DNA of 60,994 bases from Thiotrichaceae bacterium (GTDB taxonomy: Bacteria; Pseudomonadota; Gammaproteobacteria; Beggiatoales; Beggiatoaceae), in the NCBI GenBank assembly GCA_026991885.1, contig JALXAQ010000135.1, positions 1-60,994 of the forward strand, in the 5' to 3' direction. The first letter of the stretch is position 1, and each line of letters starts with the position of its first letter. The notes below the pieces were generated by a model. That model worked only from the letters and a program-made list of their open reading frames with translations, was not told the origin of the DNA and did not search any database. A program made the translations under genes and the position numbers. Below are positions 29,884-38,625 of the stretch, one piece after another.

Positions 29884-29912
29884 AAATCCTATTTTTTTAA
29901 AAAATAGGATTT
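29884..29912. repeat. Family B palindrome, copy 3
   Basis: Arms AAATCCTATTTTTTT and AAAAAATAGGATTT. It lies between the toxin gene and the FkbM gene on minus and could separate their transcripts. A small hairpin, CACTAT AACG ATAGTG, follows at 29927-29942. Confidence 0.88.
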
Positions 29913-29963
29913 CTCAAAACAGGAGCACTATAACGATAGTGTATCCACATTTTTTTTAAGAGA

Positions 29964-30425
29964 TTATTCTGTCCAGTCTTCCCAATCGAAATCACTCCGA
30001 ACATTTTGAAGAATTTCAAATATCTTGTCTTTGTTATCACGACTGACAAGTATAGCTCCGACTTCAATAGCAGTTGCAGCGATTATCAAATCAACATTAT
30101 GTTTTTGAAGAGCCTTTTTTCCAATTCCTTTTTCTTTTCGATACTGCTCTTTAACCACTCCAAATATTTCAGCTCCTTTTTCTGTTAAAGGCAAAATGAT
30201 GATTTCATCTTTGATTGATTGGATAGCTAATCTTGCTTTATGAGCTATATATGGATCATCAGCATGTGATGCTCCATACTCCATTTCATAAATGCTTAAG
30301 ATAGAAGTGTATAATTCGGCATCATCTAATGAATTAACCTTTGATGATATTTTATCATATTCATCTGAATGTTCTTGTGTAAGAGAACTAACAGCATTTG
30401 TATCAAGTAAAAATTTATTTTTCAT
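29964..30425 (-). CDS. PIN-domain toxin (VapC-like ribonuclease)
   Basis: 153 residues. PIN fold acids are visible: LLDTNAVSSL near the N terminus, ILSIYEMEYG, KHNVDLIIAATAIEVGA and LVSRDNKDK. Such toxins cut RNA and stop growth when the antitoxin is lost. It overlaps the upstream antitoxin-like gene by four bases (ATGA), as in vapBC operons. The pair lies inside the EPS locus, bounded by family A and family B palindromes. Confidence 0.87.
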   Translation of the reverse strand: MKNKFLLDTNAVSSLTQEHSDEYDKISSKVNSLDDAELYTSILSIYEMEYGASHADDPYIAHKARLAIQSIKDEIIILPLTEKGAEIFGVVKEQYRKEKGIGKKALQKHNVDLIIAATAIEVGAILVSRDNKDKIFEILQNVRSDFDWEDWTE

Positions 30426-30793
30426 GTTTCTTCATTAAGTAAAGGATCTGTCATGACAAAATTTTCTCGAAATTCTTCTCTGCCCTCATTAAACTTTTTT
30501 AATGATTCAGGGGACATGGAATGTTTTTTTAAACGTTGTAACATTTTACCCCATTTTTTTTGTGGTTTGTATGGATTTGCATTACTCATATTTTCCGAAG
30601 AAAAACCCAAATTGATAAGAACATCTTCTGGAGAATTGCCTGTTAATGCTTGTGGGTTATTTTGAATAAGTATTCTAACGGCTTCTTGAATAAAACCTTG
30701 GTTTACATTAACAAGCGTTCCGGGAATCTTCACATCTATAGATAGATGAAGATAATTTTCCTTTACAGCTATTTCTTCGCTTATGTTTTCCAT
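30422..30793 (-). CDS. Probable antitoxin partner of the PIN toxin
   Basis: 123 residues from the ATG at 30793, with GGGAG eight bases upstream; an in-frame GTG at 30808 is less likely. The sequence does not show a standard ribbon-helix-helix, AbrB or Phd motif. It has a beta-rich first half (NYLHLSIDVKIPGTLVNV) and a basic middle (YKPQKKWGKMLQRLKKHSM). The antitoxin role rests on the four-base overlap with the PIN gene. Confidence 0.65.
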   Translation of the reverse strand: MENISEEIAVKENYLHLSIDVKIPGTLVNVNQGFIQEAVRILIQNNPQALTGNSPEDVLINLGFSSENMSNANPYKPQKKWGKMLQRLKKHSMSPESLKKFNEGREEFRENFVMTDPLLNEET

Positions 30794-30820
30794 AAAAAAA
30801 ACTCCCACATGTATGGAAAT

Positions 30821-30844
30821 AGGAGTCCAAGATTTATCTTGGAC
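30821..30844. repeat. Family A palindrome upstream of the PIN module
   Basis: Consensus copy: AGGA, GTCCAAGA, TTTA, TCTTGGAC with a shared end base. It lies 10 bases after the stop of the epimerase gene and about 28 before the antitoxin start. Confidence 0.9.
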
Positions 30845-30854
30845 TACTAGCCGA

Positions 30855-31772
30855 TTAATGAGTTTGATACCATTTAACAGTATTATTGATACCCTGTTCT
30901 ATACTGGTAGCCGCTTGCCAGCCTAGCTCTTTTCTGACGCGGCTCACATCTAACAAACGCTTTTTCACGCCCACAAATTTGGTGGTATTGTGCTGAATTT
31001 TTCCGCTAAAGCCAGATGCCTGCCGAATAATTTCTGTGATGGCTTTGATAGAATAAGCCTGTCCAGTCCCCAAATTTAAAACATCTACTTTAGAATTGTC
31101 CGCCGCCGCGATAATCCCATCGACTGCATCTTCCACATACAGAAACTCTCGTTCTTGACTGCCATCTCCCCAAACTTCAACCACTTCAGTGTGTGCAGCA
31201 CGGACAAATTTACCAATCAACGCTCCCATAACATGAGAATTTTCAGCAAAACTATCGCCAGGACCATAAACAGTCGGTAAGACGACACTGGTACAATCTA
31301 GCCCATATTCCTCACGGTAGGCGCGTTGCCCAATCAACAGCGCTTTTTTTGTCATGGCATAACTGAACAAATAATCTTCCGGCTCTGTTCCCCATAATTC
31401 CGTCTCAGGATGTGGCTCCCCATGAGAAGGATACATACAATAAGATAAGATGCTGGTAAATTTCGCTTTAGGAAAAAAACGCGCCCATGCCTCCAGAATA
31501 TTAACATTCATGGACATATTAACGTGAAACTGCGTTGCAGGATGATGAACGGGCCAATCTCCTGCTTTATATAAGGCCGCCAAATGAATAATCTGGTCAC
31601 ATTCAAAAGCCCAGTGTAACTTTTCAAACCAGTCAAACAGGGCAGCACGGTTGACTAAATCAACCGTTTCTGAGCCCATAGCAATAACTCGGCCATTCGT
31701 GCGATTGCGTAAGCTGTGGACTAATGCCCTGCCAATAAAACCGGTTGCGCCTGTAATGATGATATTTTTCAT
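30855..31772 (-). CDS. NAD-dependent epimerase/reductase, GDP-L-fucose synthase-like
   Basis: 305 residues, extended SDR fold. Rossmann motif ITGATGFIGRAL at the N terminus; catalytic YxxxK in FSYAMTKKALL; later VYGPGDSFAENSHVMGALIGKFVRA and EFLYVEDAV are very like GDP-L-fucose synthases. It probably makes an activated deoxysugar, though no GDP-mannose dehydratase partner is in the window. It lies 17 bases after a C-methyltransferase-type gene. Confidence 0.82.
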   Translation of the reverse strand: MKNIIITGATGFIGRALVHSLRNRTNGRVIAMGSETVDLVNRAALFDWFEKLHWAFECDQIIHLAALYKAGDWPVHHPATQFHVNMSMNVNILEAWARFFPKAKFTSILSYCMYPSHGEPHPETELWGTEPEDYLFSYAMTKKALLIGQRAYREEYGLDCTSVVLPTVYGPGDSFAENSHVMGALIGKFVRAAHTEVVEVWGDGSQEREFLYVEDAVDGIIAAADNSKVDVLNLGTGQAYSIKAITEIIRQASGFSGKIQHNTTKFVGVKKRLLDVSRVRKELGWQAATSIEQGINNTVKWYQTH

Positions 31773-31789
31773 GGAAAATGGCTTACAAT

Positions 31790-33025
31790 TTAATGAATAG
31801 ATTCAGAACCGATAACACGTACATGAGGCACCGGCACAATAAACTTGCCACCCTTGTGTAGAAAATCCTTATATTTATCCACCAGATAGTCAAGAAAATT
31901 CCATGATAACACCAAATAATAATCCGGTTGTTGCTCAAGACTCCGCTCGTCAACCACCGGAATATGAGTGCCCGGTGTCAAACGACCAATCTTGAATTGA
32001 TTCACTTCAGTGGCACACGTCACTAAGTCTGGTCCAATCTTGCTGTAATTAAGTAAAGTACTGCCTTTTACCGGTGCCCCCAAAGCAAAAACCCGTTTTC
32101 CTTGCTGCTTGAGTTCTATTAGCAATTTGCGTAATTCATCAGTATTTTGTTTGACGGTGGCGGCAAAATCATGATAAGTGGACAGCTTGTTCAGTCCCGC
32201 TTTTTCTTCAGCTTCAATAGCTTGTTGCACCGCTTCAGAAGTGGGCTTAGGATGCGAATTCAGTCCCACGTACAAAACAAAGGAGCCACCATGAATTTCT
32301 GTGAATTCTACATCTAATAGCCGCATATCATGGGCTTCAAATAATCGTTTGATGGGTGCTACGGCATGAATACAACTATGCTCATGATAAAAATGATCAA
32401 ATTCATTTCGTTCCAGCAAATCTTTTAGATAGACGCCTTGGACCACAAACACGCTGTCCTTATGCATGATCTGTTTTAGGCCATTAATGAAATTATGCAA
32501 ATCAGGCACATGATAGAAAACGGCGGTTGCTGTGATCACTTCAGGGAAAATATTTAATTGGCGCATAGCCTTGCCAGTTTGCAAGTTCCAAAATGTTTTA
32601 AAGACTGTTATTCCCTGTTCCCGGGCCAATTCTCCTGTACGTTGTCCAGGATCAACGCCAAGAATTCTCATACCATGCTGAGCAAAAACCTTTAACAAGC
32701 TACCATCGTTAGAGCCAACATCTACCACCAAGGCATTGGGTTGCAAATTCAATTTTTTGATAATATGAGGTACCAATCGTTCAAAATGTTGAACAACCGG
32801 CACATTAACACCCGTAATATAAGGATGATTAGAAAAAAGGAACTCAGGGGAGGGAAATTCAGCAATTTGAACTTGCCAGCAATCCTGACACACCTGCATT
32901 GCCATTGGAAAAACCTGCTCCTGATCGTTTGTATCTGGAAAATTATTGCCATTTGGTTGTATGCCAAGATCAATAAACTCAGCTAATTTAGCTGAGCCAC
33001 AGTTCATACATTCTGTTCTATTCAT
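31790..33025 (-). CDS. Sugar C-methyltransferase (zinc-binding N domain, SAM domain, C-terminal domain)
   Basis: 411 residues in the NovU/TylCIII-type layout: an N-terminal four-cysteine zinc motif (CMNCGSAKL and CQDCW), a SAM-binding domain (LVVDVGSNDGSLLKVFAQHG) and a C-terminal domain (RVFALGAPVKGSTLLNYSKIG). These enzymes add a branch methyl group to nucleotide-bound keto-deoxysugars. YHEHSCIH is present as in the family. It supports a branched deoxysugar in the EPS. Confidence 0.9.
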   Translation of the reverse strand: MNRTECMNCGSAKLAEFIDLGIQPNGNNFPDTNDQEQVFPMAMQVCQDCWQVQIAEFPSPEFLFSNHPYITGVNVPVVQHFERLVPHIIKKLNLQPNALVVDVGSNDGSLLKVFAQHGMRILGVDPGQRTGELAREQGITVFKTFWNLQTGKAMRQLNIFPEVITATAVFYHVPDLHNFINGLKQIMHKDSVFVVQGVYLKDLLERNEFDHFYHEHSCIHAVAPIKRLFEAHDMRLLDVEFTEIHGGSFVLYVGLNSHPKPTSEAVQQAIEAEEKAGLNKLSTYHDFAATVKQNTDELRKLLIELKQQGKRVFALGAPVKGSTLLNYSKIGPDLVTCATEVNQFKIGRLTPGTHIPVVDERSLEQQPDYYLVLSWNFLDYLVDKYKDFLHKGGKFIVPVPHVRVIGSESIH

Positions 33026-33053
33026 ATTATTTGATGCACCCTACAGTCAGTAC

Positions 33054-34037
33054 TTATATAAAATATCCAATCTCTCGAATCAAAGACTTTTGTTGCTCGG
33101 TCAACGGTCCCGCCTGATATGAACTTGGCCAGCGATGTCCATAAAGACGCTGACGGAATCCGCCCCATTTCTTATCCAACCAATCAAGCATATCCCATTC
33201 ACGCCCTCTTGTGATGAGCTTGAGCTTTGACAGGTTTTCTTGATCAAGTTTCTGCATATCTCGCAATGCACGCCAAACGTTGAGCCGAAATCGCCAATGT
33301 CCTAGTACAGGGTGGCGTTCCTTTGCCAGCAATTCTATCACTCTGATAAAAAACTGAGCCGTATCCCTAGCTTTACGCTGAGCATTGCTACCACTTCCAG
33401 TCAGCTTATCATGGTTTTCCGAACAATAGAGAGTCAGGACATTTTTTGTAAAAACCACTTTTGGCTCTGCCAGCAATAAACGGACAAAAAACTCGCCATC
33501 TTCGTGAAGTCTCATATCTTCTCTGTAAAATCCCACATTTTTAAGGAAAATACGCCGGAACAAGCACTGCTGAAATATGATTGACCAGTCTGTTAGAAAC
33601 CAAGTAAGCATATCCTTAACACTAGGCAGGGCTTGCTGTTGTAGTACGACGTTCTCAGGATGAAAAACTTTTTTCCTGAAATAGCCTCTCACCCAGGGAC
33701 TGTACACAATATCCCCATCCGTTTCCTCTAAAATGGCAGACTGGTGCTGCAACTTGTTCAGTGAAGCCAGATCATCACTATCCATAAATTGTACAAAGTC
33801 ACCCGTGACAATCCTGAGAGCGGCATTGCGGGCTGCGCCCGGACCACGATTTTCCTGCTGGATCAATGTAATCTTATTCCCGAAACTTTTTAGCACAGAT
33901 ACCGAGTCATCTGTCGAACCGTCATCGACCACAATGATTTCATCTGGTGCCAGGCTTTGCAAGAGCATATTTTCAACGGTCTCGCTAACAATTGTTGCCC
34001 TATTATAGTTAGGAATAATGACTGAAATTTTAGCCAT
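33054..34037 (-). CDS. Glycosyltransferase family 2
   Basis: 327 residues. GT-A fold: ISVIIPNYNRATIVSETVENMLLQ, DEIIVVDDGSTDDSV and the metal-binding DSD region FVQFMDSDDLA. The first codons (ATGGCTAAAAT) are part of a 21-bp direct repeat whose second copy holds the end of the epimerase gene at 34757, so this gene once followed that epimerase directly. Confidence 0.92.
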   Translation of the reverse strand: MAKISVIIPNYNRATIVSETVENMLLQSLAPDEIIVVDDGSTDDSVSVLKSFGNKITLIQQENRGPGAARNAALRIVTGDFVQFMDSDDLASLNKLQHQSAILEETDGDIVYSPWVRGYFRKKVFHPENVVLQQQALPSVKDMLTWFLTDWSIIFQQCLFRRIFLKNVGFYREDMRLHEDGEFFVRLLLAEPKVVFTKNVLTLYCSENHDKLTGSGSNAQRKARDTAQFFIRVIELLAKERHPVLGHWRFRLNVWRALRDMQKLDQENLSKLKLITRGREWDMLDWLDKKWGGFRQRLYGHRWPSSYQAGPLTEQQKSLIREIGYFI

Positions 34038-34047
34038 TTTTGATTGT
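34027..34047. repeat. 21-bp direct repeat, left copy
   Basis: Exact match to 34754-34774. This copy holds the start codon and first codons of the GT2 gene. On the minus strand it reads ACAATCAAAA then ATGGCTAAAAT. Confidence 0.95.
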
Positions 34048-34052
34048 CTAAT

Positions 34053-34442
34053 TCATGTTGTCAATGGGATGACACCAGATTGTCGAACTCTGACTCGTAC
34101 ACTGTCAACCACAATCAAGCTGCCGGCAGAAAATTCTCGTTCAAGCTGTAATAGTTCTTCAAACACTCTGACGACATTATGAAATTTTACATTCCTTAAT
34201 CTAAGATAAATTATGCCGTGAGATTTTTGACCTTGGTAAATGGTTAAAGTACCAAAATCAGAATCATGAGTCAAAACAAAACGTTTGTCTAAATAGGCTT
34301 GTTCCAAAAGGTATTTATCTTCTTTTCCTTGCCACCCCTCTTCTTTGGCATCAAGAATATCAAGCCCTTGTTGTCTTAGGAAGGTAACAACTCTTGGAGA
34401 AATATTCTCATCAGTTAAAATACGCAAATCACGAAATTTCAT
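34053..34442 (-). CDS. DUF5615 PIN-like toxin
   Basis: 129 residues. The DUF5615/Mut7-C-like fold is shown by LRILTDENISPRVVTFLRQQG at the N terminus, KYLLEQAYLDKRFVLTHDSDFGTL in the middle and GIIYLRLRN. The acidic residues of DEN and DSDFG match the family's putative RNase site. It overlaps the DUF433 gene by four bases (ATGA). Confidence 0.88.
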   Translation of the reverse strand: MKFRDLRILTDENISPRVVTFLRQQGLDILDAKEEGWQGKEDKYLLEQAYLDKRFVLTHDSDFGTLTIYQGQKSHGIIYLRLRNVKFHNVVRVFEELLQLEREFSAGSLIVVDSVRVRVRQSGVIPLTT

Positions 34443-34666
34443 GCCGCTTTTTCCAGTTCAATATATATCTCGTTTTTAAGCGCATGGGCAGCGTATGTCA
34501 GACAAGCAGATATATCTTCTTTCGTCAAGTCTGGATAGTCTAAAAGTATTTCATTTTCAGTGACATGAGAGGCTAGTAATTCAATAATAAACTCCACCGA
34601 TATCCTTGTGCCTTTTATAATAGGTTTTCCACCTAGTATTTCTGGATTCGTAGTAATTCTTGACAT
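34439..34666 (-). CDS. DUF433 antitoxin
   Basis: 75 residues with the DUF433 core RITTNPEILGGKPIIKGTRISVEFIIELLA, a helix-turn-helix family regularly paired with DUF5615 toxins. AGGAG lies five bases before the ATG. It probably neutralises the downstream toxin and represses the operon through the leader hairpin region; that is inference. Confidence 0.92.
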   Translation of the reverse strand: MSRITTNPEILGGKPIIKGTRISVEFIIELLASHVTENEILLDYPDLTKEDISACLTYAAHALKNEIYIELEKAA

Positions 34667-34704
34667 ACTTGCTCCTTTATAATGAATGTTGTTTGCAAAT
34701 CCTT

Positions 34705-34735
34705 GCCACCGTGAATTCCATAATTTATCGGTGGC
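34705..34735 (-). promoter_or_regulatory. Hairpin in the leader of the DUF433/DUF5615 operon
   Basis: GCCACCG and CGGTGGC flank a 17-base loop, about 40 bases upstream of the DUF433 start. An inverted repeat here could be the operator for the antitoxin. Function not shown. Confidence 0.5.
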
Positions 34736-34753
34736 ACAGAGGTTGACTAATGT

Positions 34754-34774
34754 ATTTTAGCCATTTTTGATTGT
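34754..34774. repeat. 21-bp direct repeat, right copy
   Basis: Exact match to 34027-34047. This copy holds the last codons (TIKNG, stop) of the epimerase gene. Confidence 0.95.
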
Positions 34775-35707
34775 ATATCCATCCTTCACGAGCCAATCCC
34801 ATGTACGAACCAACCCCTCCTCCAATTCTATTTGGGGCCGCCACGAATACAATTGACAGGCACTCTGGTTAGAAAGAATATTAACCGAAACATCTCCCAA
34901 GCGTTTATCATTAAAAATTTTATCTATTTTTCGGCCCGAAATCCTTTCCAGTGTTTCGAGAATTTCATTCACACTTTTTCCTTTTCCAGATGAGACATTG
35001 ACAATAGCTGACTCTTTTGTTTCAATCGCACACAACATTGCGTCTATAACATCGTCAATATATATGTAATCTCTTACGGTATCTCCCTTTCCAAATACCT
35101 TAAATTTTCTGCCGTCAAGTACACAGCCGAGTGCCACTGCAATTATTCCCTGAGCCCCATACGGATTTTGTCGTGGTCCATAAGGATTCGATATCCTCAT
35201 TGTTTGCACGTTTATTCGATATGTACGCGAAAAAAAACTAAAATAACTTTCAATAACCTTCTTACTCTGTCCATACATGGACTTAGGTACTAGCGGATGT
35301 TCTTCTGTTATTGGAATTTGTTCCGGTTCGCCATAGATTGTGCCCCCTGATGAGGCATAAACTATTTGCTCTACTCCCGCCTTGACACAATATTCTAGTA
35401 GCCTTATTGTTGGAATAAGGTTGGAATATACATCGTACACACCACTTTCTACTGTGGTACTTGGAAAGGTGGTGGAAATCAAATGAACAACACAATCAAC
35501 ATCAGAAACCGCTTTTTTTAGGCTGACTTCATCCATAAAATCACCATAAATCAGTTCAATTTTTTCCAGCACATTGGCTATATTTTTGACAGATTTCCCT
35601 GGACGGGTAAATACTTTGACTTTAGCACCAGCTTGCACCAAGCGTTGAGTTAAATGACTGCCAATGAAGCCGGTACCACCCAGTACCAAGATATTTTTTC
35701 CCTTCAT
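34757..35707 (-). CDS. NAD-dependent nucleotide-sugar epimerase
   Basis: 316 residues, extended SDR. NAD motif VLGGTGFIGSHLTQRL, catalytic YxxxK in YGQSKKVIESY, and NPYGPRQNPYGAQGII as in UDP-glucose 4-epimerase relatives. It ends TIKNG inside the 21-bp repeat that also supplies the GT2 start. A GT4 gene starts 6 bases upstream. Confidence 0.87.
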   Translation of the reverse strand: MKGKNILVLGGTGFIGSHLTQRLVQAGAKVKVFTRPGKSVKNIANVLEKIELIYGDFMDEVSLKKAVSDVDCVVHLISTTFPSTTVESGVYDVYSNLIPTIRLLEYCVKAGVEQIVYASSGGTIYGEPEQIPITEEHPLVPKSMYGQSKKVIESYFSFFSRTYRINVQTMRISNPYGPRQNPYGAQGIIAVALGCVLDGRKFKVFGKGDTVRDYIYIDDVIDAMLCAIETKESAIVNVSSGKGKSVNEILETLERISGRKIDKIFNDKRLGDVSVNILSNQSACQLYSWRPQIELEEGLVRTWDWLVKDGYTIKNG

Positions 35708-35713
35708 TTTATA

Positions 35714-36832
35714 TTATATTTTTTCTCGGTTTTCTATTAAAAACATCAATTTATCAACAGGCGTGTCCGAAAAAACCCTTAGAGTTGCTTCGTGTGCGCT
35801 TTTACCAATCTCATAGAATTTTTTCCTCATAGACCATGCACGCTCTAGCGCTTTTTCAAAATATTTTGGCTGAGGGGACTCAGCTAAAAAACCTGAATGG
35901 GAATCTGTAATGACTTCACCATGCCCCCCAACATCAGTTACTACACATACACGCCCACATATCATAGCTTCCAATACGGCTAAAGAGAGTCCTTCAGCGC
36001 GTGAAGCCATGACCATCATTTGATTTTTCTTCCAGATATCTCTTGTATCCGTAACCTGTCCACGGAACGTCACTTTATCCGTTAAATTAAAATGATTAAC
36101 AAGATCATGTATGTATTGTTCATCGCTACCCAAACCAAATATATTCAAACGCCAATTTCTTGATTTCCACTGCGCTAATGATTCAAGAAGGATGTCATGC
36201 CCTTTTTCCTGCACGGCAAGCCGTGCGACACATGCCATTTCAAGGGTGTCATTTGAGTCTGGCCAAGGCAAGATTTCGTATTTATCTAAATATGAAACAG
36301 GACTATTAAAAACTGATACGTTATTAAATTTCAGCGCGAGTTGTCTCTCAGCAAGTGTGTAATTATGCTCCGACACAAATATAAGATGGTTGGCTCGCTG
36401 ACAATAAGAAACTATCATTGCCCTCGTCTTCGAGTCTGGAATAACACAATCAGAATTAAACAGAAATACTAATATGACTCTGGCAGTCGTTTCTTGCAAT
36501 TCCCTTAATAAATCTGGATATAGGGTTAAATCCATCAGGGAACCCAAAGACAAAATAACGACATCAGGCTTAGACTTAAATACCTGACGAAAGGCTGAGA
36601 CGTAGCTGTACTTTAAAACATGTAATCGACCATTTTGAAAACGTTTGCGCCAGTGTACTCTACCGCCATGAGATTGAAAATTTTCAATTTGAGGGCAAGA
36701 GCATGGCATTTCAAATAACGAGGCGATGACTTGATGCCCGCGTTCTAAACAGCGAAGAGAGGTTTGATACCATAATTCTTCGCTGCCTGCCCACGGATTA
36801 CTAAAAACTGATGAAATAAATGCGATTTTCAA
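35714..36832 (-). CDS. Glycosyltransferase family 4
   Basis: 372 residues. N lobe MKIAFISSVFSNPWAGSEELWYQ; C lobe LEMACVARLAVQEKGHDILLESLAQW and E-x7-E in RAEGLSLAVLEAMICGRV. Adds a sugar to the EPS chain. The acetyltransferase gene ends downstream in the same strand order; spacing is 11 bases. Confidence 0.9.
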   Translation of the reverse strand: MKIAFISSVFSNPWAGSEELWYQTSLRCLERGHQVIASLFEMPCSCPQIENFQSHGGRVHWRKRFQNGRLHVLKYSYVSAFRQVFKSKPDVVILSLGSLMDLTLYPDLLRELQETTARVILVFLFNSDCVIPDSKTRAMIVSYCQRANHLIFVSEHNYTLAERQLALKFNNVSVFNSPVSYLDKYEILPWPDSNDTLEMACVARLAVQEKGHDILLESLAQWKSRNWRLNIFGLGSDEQYIHDLVNHFNLTDKVTFRGQVTDTRDIWKKNQMMVMASRAEGLSLAVLEAMICGRVCVVTDVGGHGEVITDSHSGFLAESPQPKYFEKALERAWSMRKKFYEIGKSAHEATLRVFSDTPVDKLMFLIENREKI

Positions 36833-36843
36833 TTAAATAATCC

Positions 36844-37467
36844 TCATTCTGATCTAGCACCTAAGCGTTTTGCCGGCACTCCTCCCCATATTTCGTAACT
36901 CGGCACTGATTTTGTTAGCACGGCACCAGCAGCAATAATGGCACCATCGCCAATCGTGACACCCGGCAGTATGACCACATGACATCCAATCCACACATCA
37001 CTACCGATTATAATCGGCGCACCGACATAGCCTTGTTCTTTAACGAGTTTGTTAGGATCATCAAATTTGTGATTGGCAGAGATAATATAAGAGTAGGCAC
37101 CGATTAGGGTATCACGCCCAATACTCACAGGCTGGAAAGCACCTAAATAGCAGTTTCGTCCTATATAAACGCCTTTTCCAATGCTAAGTTGAGGATTTGA
37201 ACCCGCTTCTTCTGCTATCCAAAAAAAGCAGTCCCTCTCAATCACGCATTCACGACCAATGTTTATGTATTGAGTAAATGACTTTGGTCCTCGAATTTCA
37301 ATGGTTCTATGAACCTGCCCCCCCTGTCTCCGCACGGAAGCTAACAAGGCAAATTTTCGTCGTAGATAACCGGCTTTAAAATACGGCCCGCGTAAATAGA
37401 CTAATGGCGGCCTAAATGTCGCTTTGTAGGGTAATTCTAAAAAAAATTTTAACCAATGCTTTTTCAT
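36844..37467 (-). CDS. Hexapeptide-repeat acyltransferase
   Basis: 207 residues from the ATG at 37467 ([21 protein letters not shown]), one base after the stop of the upstream glycosyltransferase (TGAG then ATG). A longer frame to 37683 would overlap that gene by 215 bases and is rejected. Hexapeptide repeats: [40 protein letters not shown] (likely catalytic His) and [28 protein letters not shown]. Confidence 0.88.
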   Translation of the reverse strand: MKKHWLKFFLELPYKATFRPPLVYLRGPYFKAGYLRRKFALLASVRRQGGQVHRTIEIRGPKSFTQYINIGRECVIERDCFFWIAEEAGSNPQLSIGKGVYIGRNCYLGAFQPVSIGRDTLIGAYSYIISANHKFDDPNKLVKEQGYVGAPIIIGSDVWIGCHVVILPGVTIGDGAIIAAGAVLTKSVPSYEIWGGVPAKRLGARSE

Positions 37468-37468
37468 C

Positions 37469-38623
37469 TCAGCCAGTGATAAGTCCCCCAATGGCATCAA
37501 CCAATAGCTGATGAATCTTGTCAGGATGAAAACGGCTTTCGTACATACGCTGGGCATTGTTGACGATCTGTTGCCGACGTTCAGGGTTTTCTCTGAGTGC
37601 CACAAGACCTTCCATGCAAGTTTTGGGATCCGGAACCGTGCAAATGTCGGCTGAATCAAACTCTGTCGCGGTACGAACCGCACTACAATATTCGGGTCCC
37701 CAGACTAGAATAGGCTTACTAAACGACAAGTAATCTAGGAACTTCGTTTTGAAACTGGTTCGCTCAATTTGTGCTGAGGATTTATCAAAACCCATAGGGA
37801 GTAGTAAGACATCGACTTCAAGCATTTCCTGACGAAGTTCTTCAAAAGGTATGTGTCCACGGTAAATACCGCTTTGTGTTGCCTTGGCTAAAAATTCATC
37901 ACTCCAGTTAGGATTATTGCCAAATATGCGAAATTTGATGTTATCTTTTGCAATAGTAATGAGACTTTCTAACATTTTGCCATACCATTCTCCAATATTT
38001 CCAGCAAAGGCAACCGTGAATATCTTATCTGTCTTATCTGTTTTTTTTATAAGCGTGGGCATCAGTGCGCCGCTTGGGTAAAACACTATCGCATTTTTAT
38101 GCGGCCCCAGTTCATCGCGCATACCTTCAGAGGTACAGAGCGCGAGATCACATTTCTGATAAAATTTGCGAAATGAACGCTCTATCCATTTTTCCGTGGC
38201 TGGATGATAGATAAGATTGTAATACCACCAATCATTAAAGCTTCCCACTAAAGGGATTTTCAGTTTTTTGGCCAACACGCCTGCCATTCTAGTCGTCCAC
38301 GACCAGCTCCCTGCAACTGTCAGCACAACGTCTGGTTTGAAATCTATAGCTTGTTTGACAATTTGAGAAGGTACAACATTTCCCCACGTCAGATGGGCTG
38401 ATGAATAAAGCCACTGGTTCAATCGTGTACGCACAATGCGTTGCCATATCTTGTTCGTACTGAAGTATGAAAATTGATAGGGTACTTCGTAGTTGAAGAT
38501 ATCAGGATTATTCGTGGCTACGGATATTTTGAAATCTGGCCGCTCACAGAAGTGGCGGTAAAAGGCCATTGCGCCGCCCCAGCTTGGGATAGGCGGTGTT
38601 GACGTTAAAAAAAATACTCTCAT
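37469..38623 (-). CDS. Glycosyltransferase (GT4-like)
   Basis: 384 residues. [21 protein letters not shown] at the N terminus and [21 protein letters not shown] starting the C lobe. The C-terminal donor region ([21 protein letters not shown]) is of the type with K in place of the first E of E-x7-E. The sulfotransferase gene lies 2 bases upstream, so the two are probably co-translated. Confidence 0.82.
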   Translation of the reverse strand: MRVFFLTSTPPIPSWGGAMAFYRHFCERPDFKISVATNNPDIFNYEVPYQFSYFSTNKIWQRIVRTRLNQWLYSSAHLTWGNVVPSQIVKQAIDFKPDVVLTVAGSWSWTTRMAGVLAKKLKIPLVGSFNDWWYYNLIYHPATEKWIERSFRKFYQKCDLALCTSEGMRDELGPHKNAIVFYPSGALMPTLIKKTDKTDKIFTVAFAGNIGEWYGKMLESLITIAKDNIKFRIFGNNPNWSDEFLAKATQSGIYRGHIPFEELRQEMLEVDVLLLPMGFDKSSAQIERTSFKTKFLDYLSFSKPILVWGPEYCSAVRTATEFDSADICTVPDPKTCMEGLVALRENPERRQQIVNNAQRMYESRFHPDKIHQLLVDAIGGLITG

Positions 38624-38625
38624 AT

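Larger units (their letters stand above)
34048..34753. mobile_element. 706-bp inserted toxin-antitoxin cassette
   Basis: Bounded by the 21-bp direct repeat. It holds a hairpin leader, a DUF433 antitoxin gene and a DUF5615 toxin gene whose stop is only five bases from the inner edge. No transposase and no clear terminal inverted repeats are present, so the mechanism is unknown. Removing the cassette and one repeat copy would leave the epimerase and GT2 genes overlapping by eight bases (ATGGCTAA). Confidence 0.75.

Noticed and set aside
29842..30854. Target-site duplication around the PIN toxin module
   Set aside because: No direct repeat longer than a few bases was found between the two flanks.
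34048..34753. Terminal inverted repeats of a transposon around the DUF433/DUF5615 cassette
   Set aside because: The two inner ends share no convincing inverted repeat, and there is no transposase; only the direct repeat is firm.
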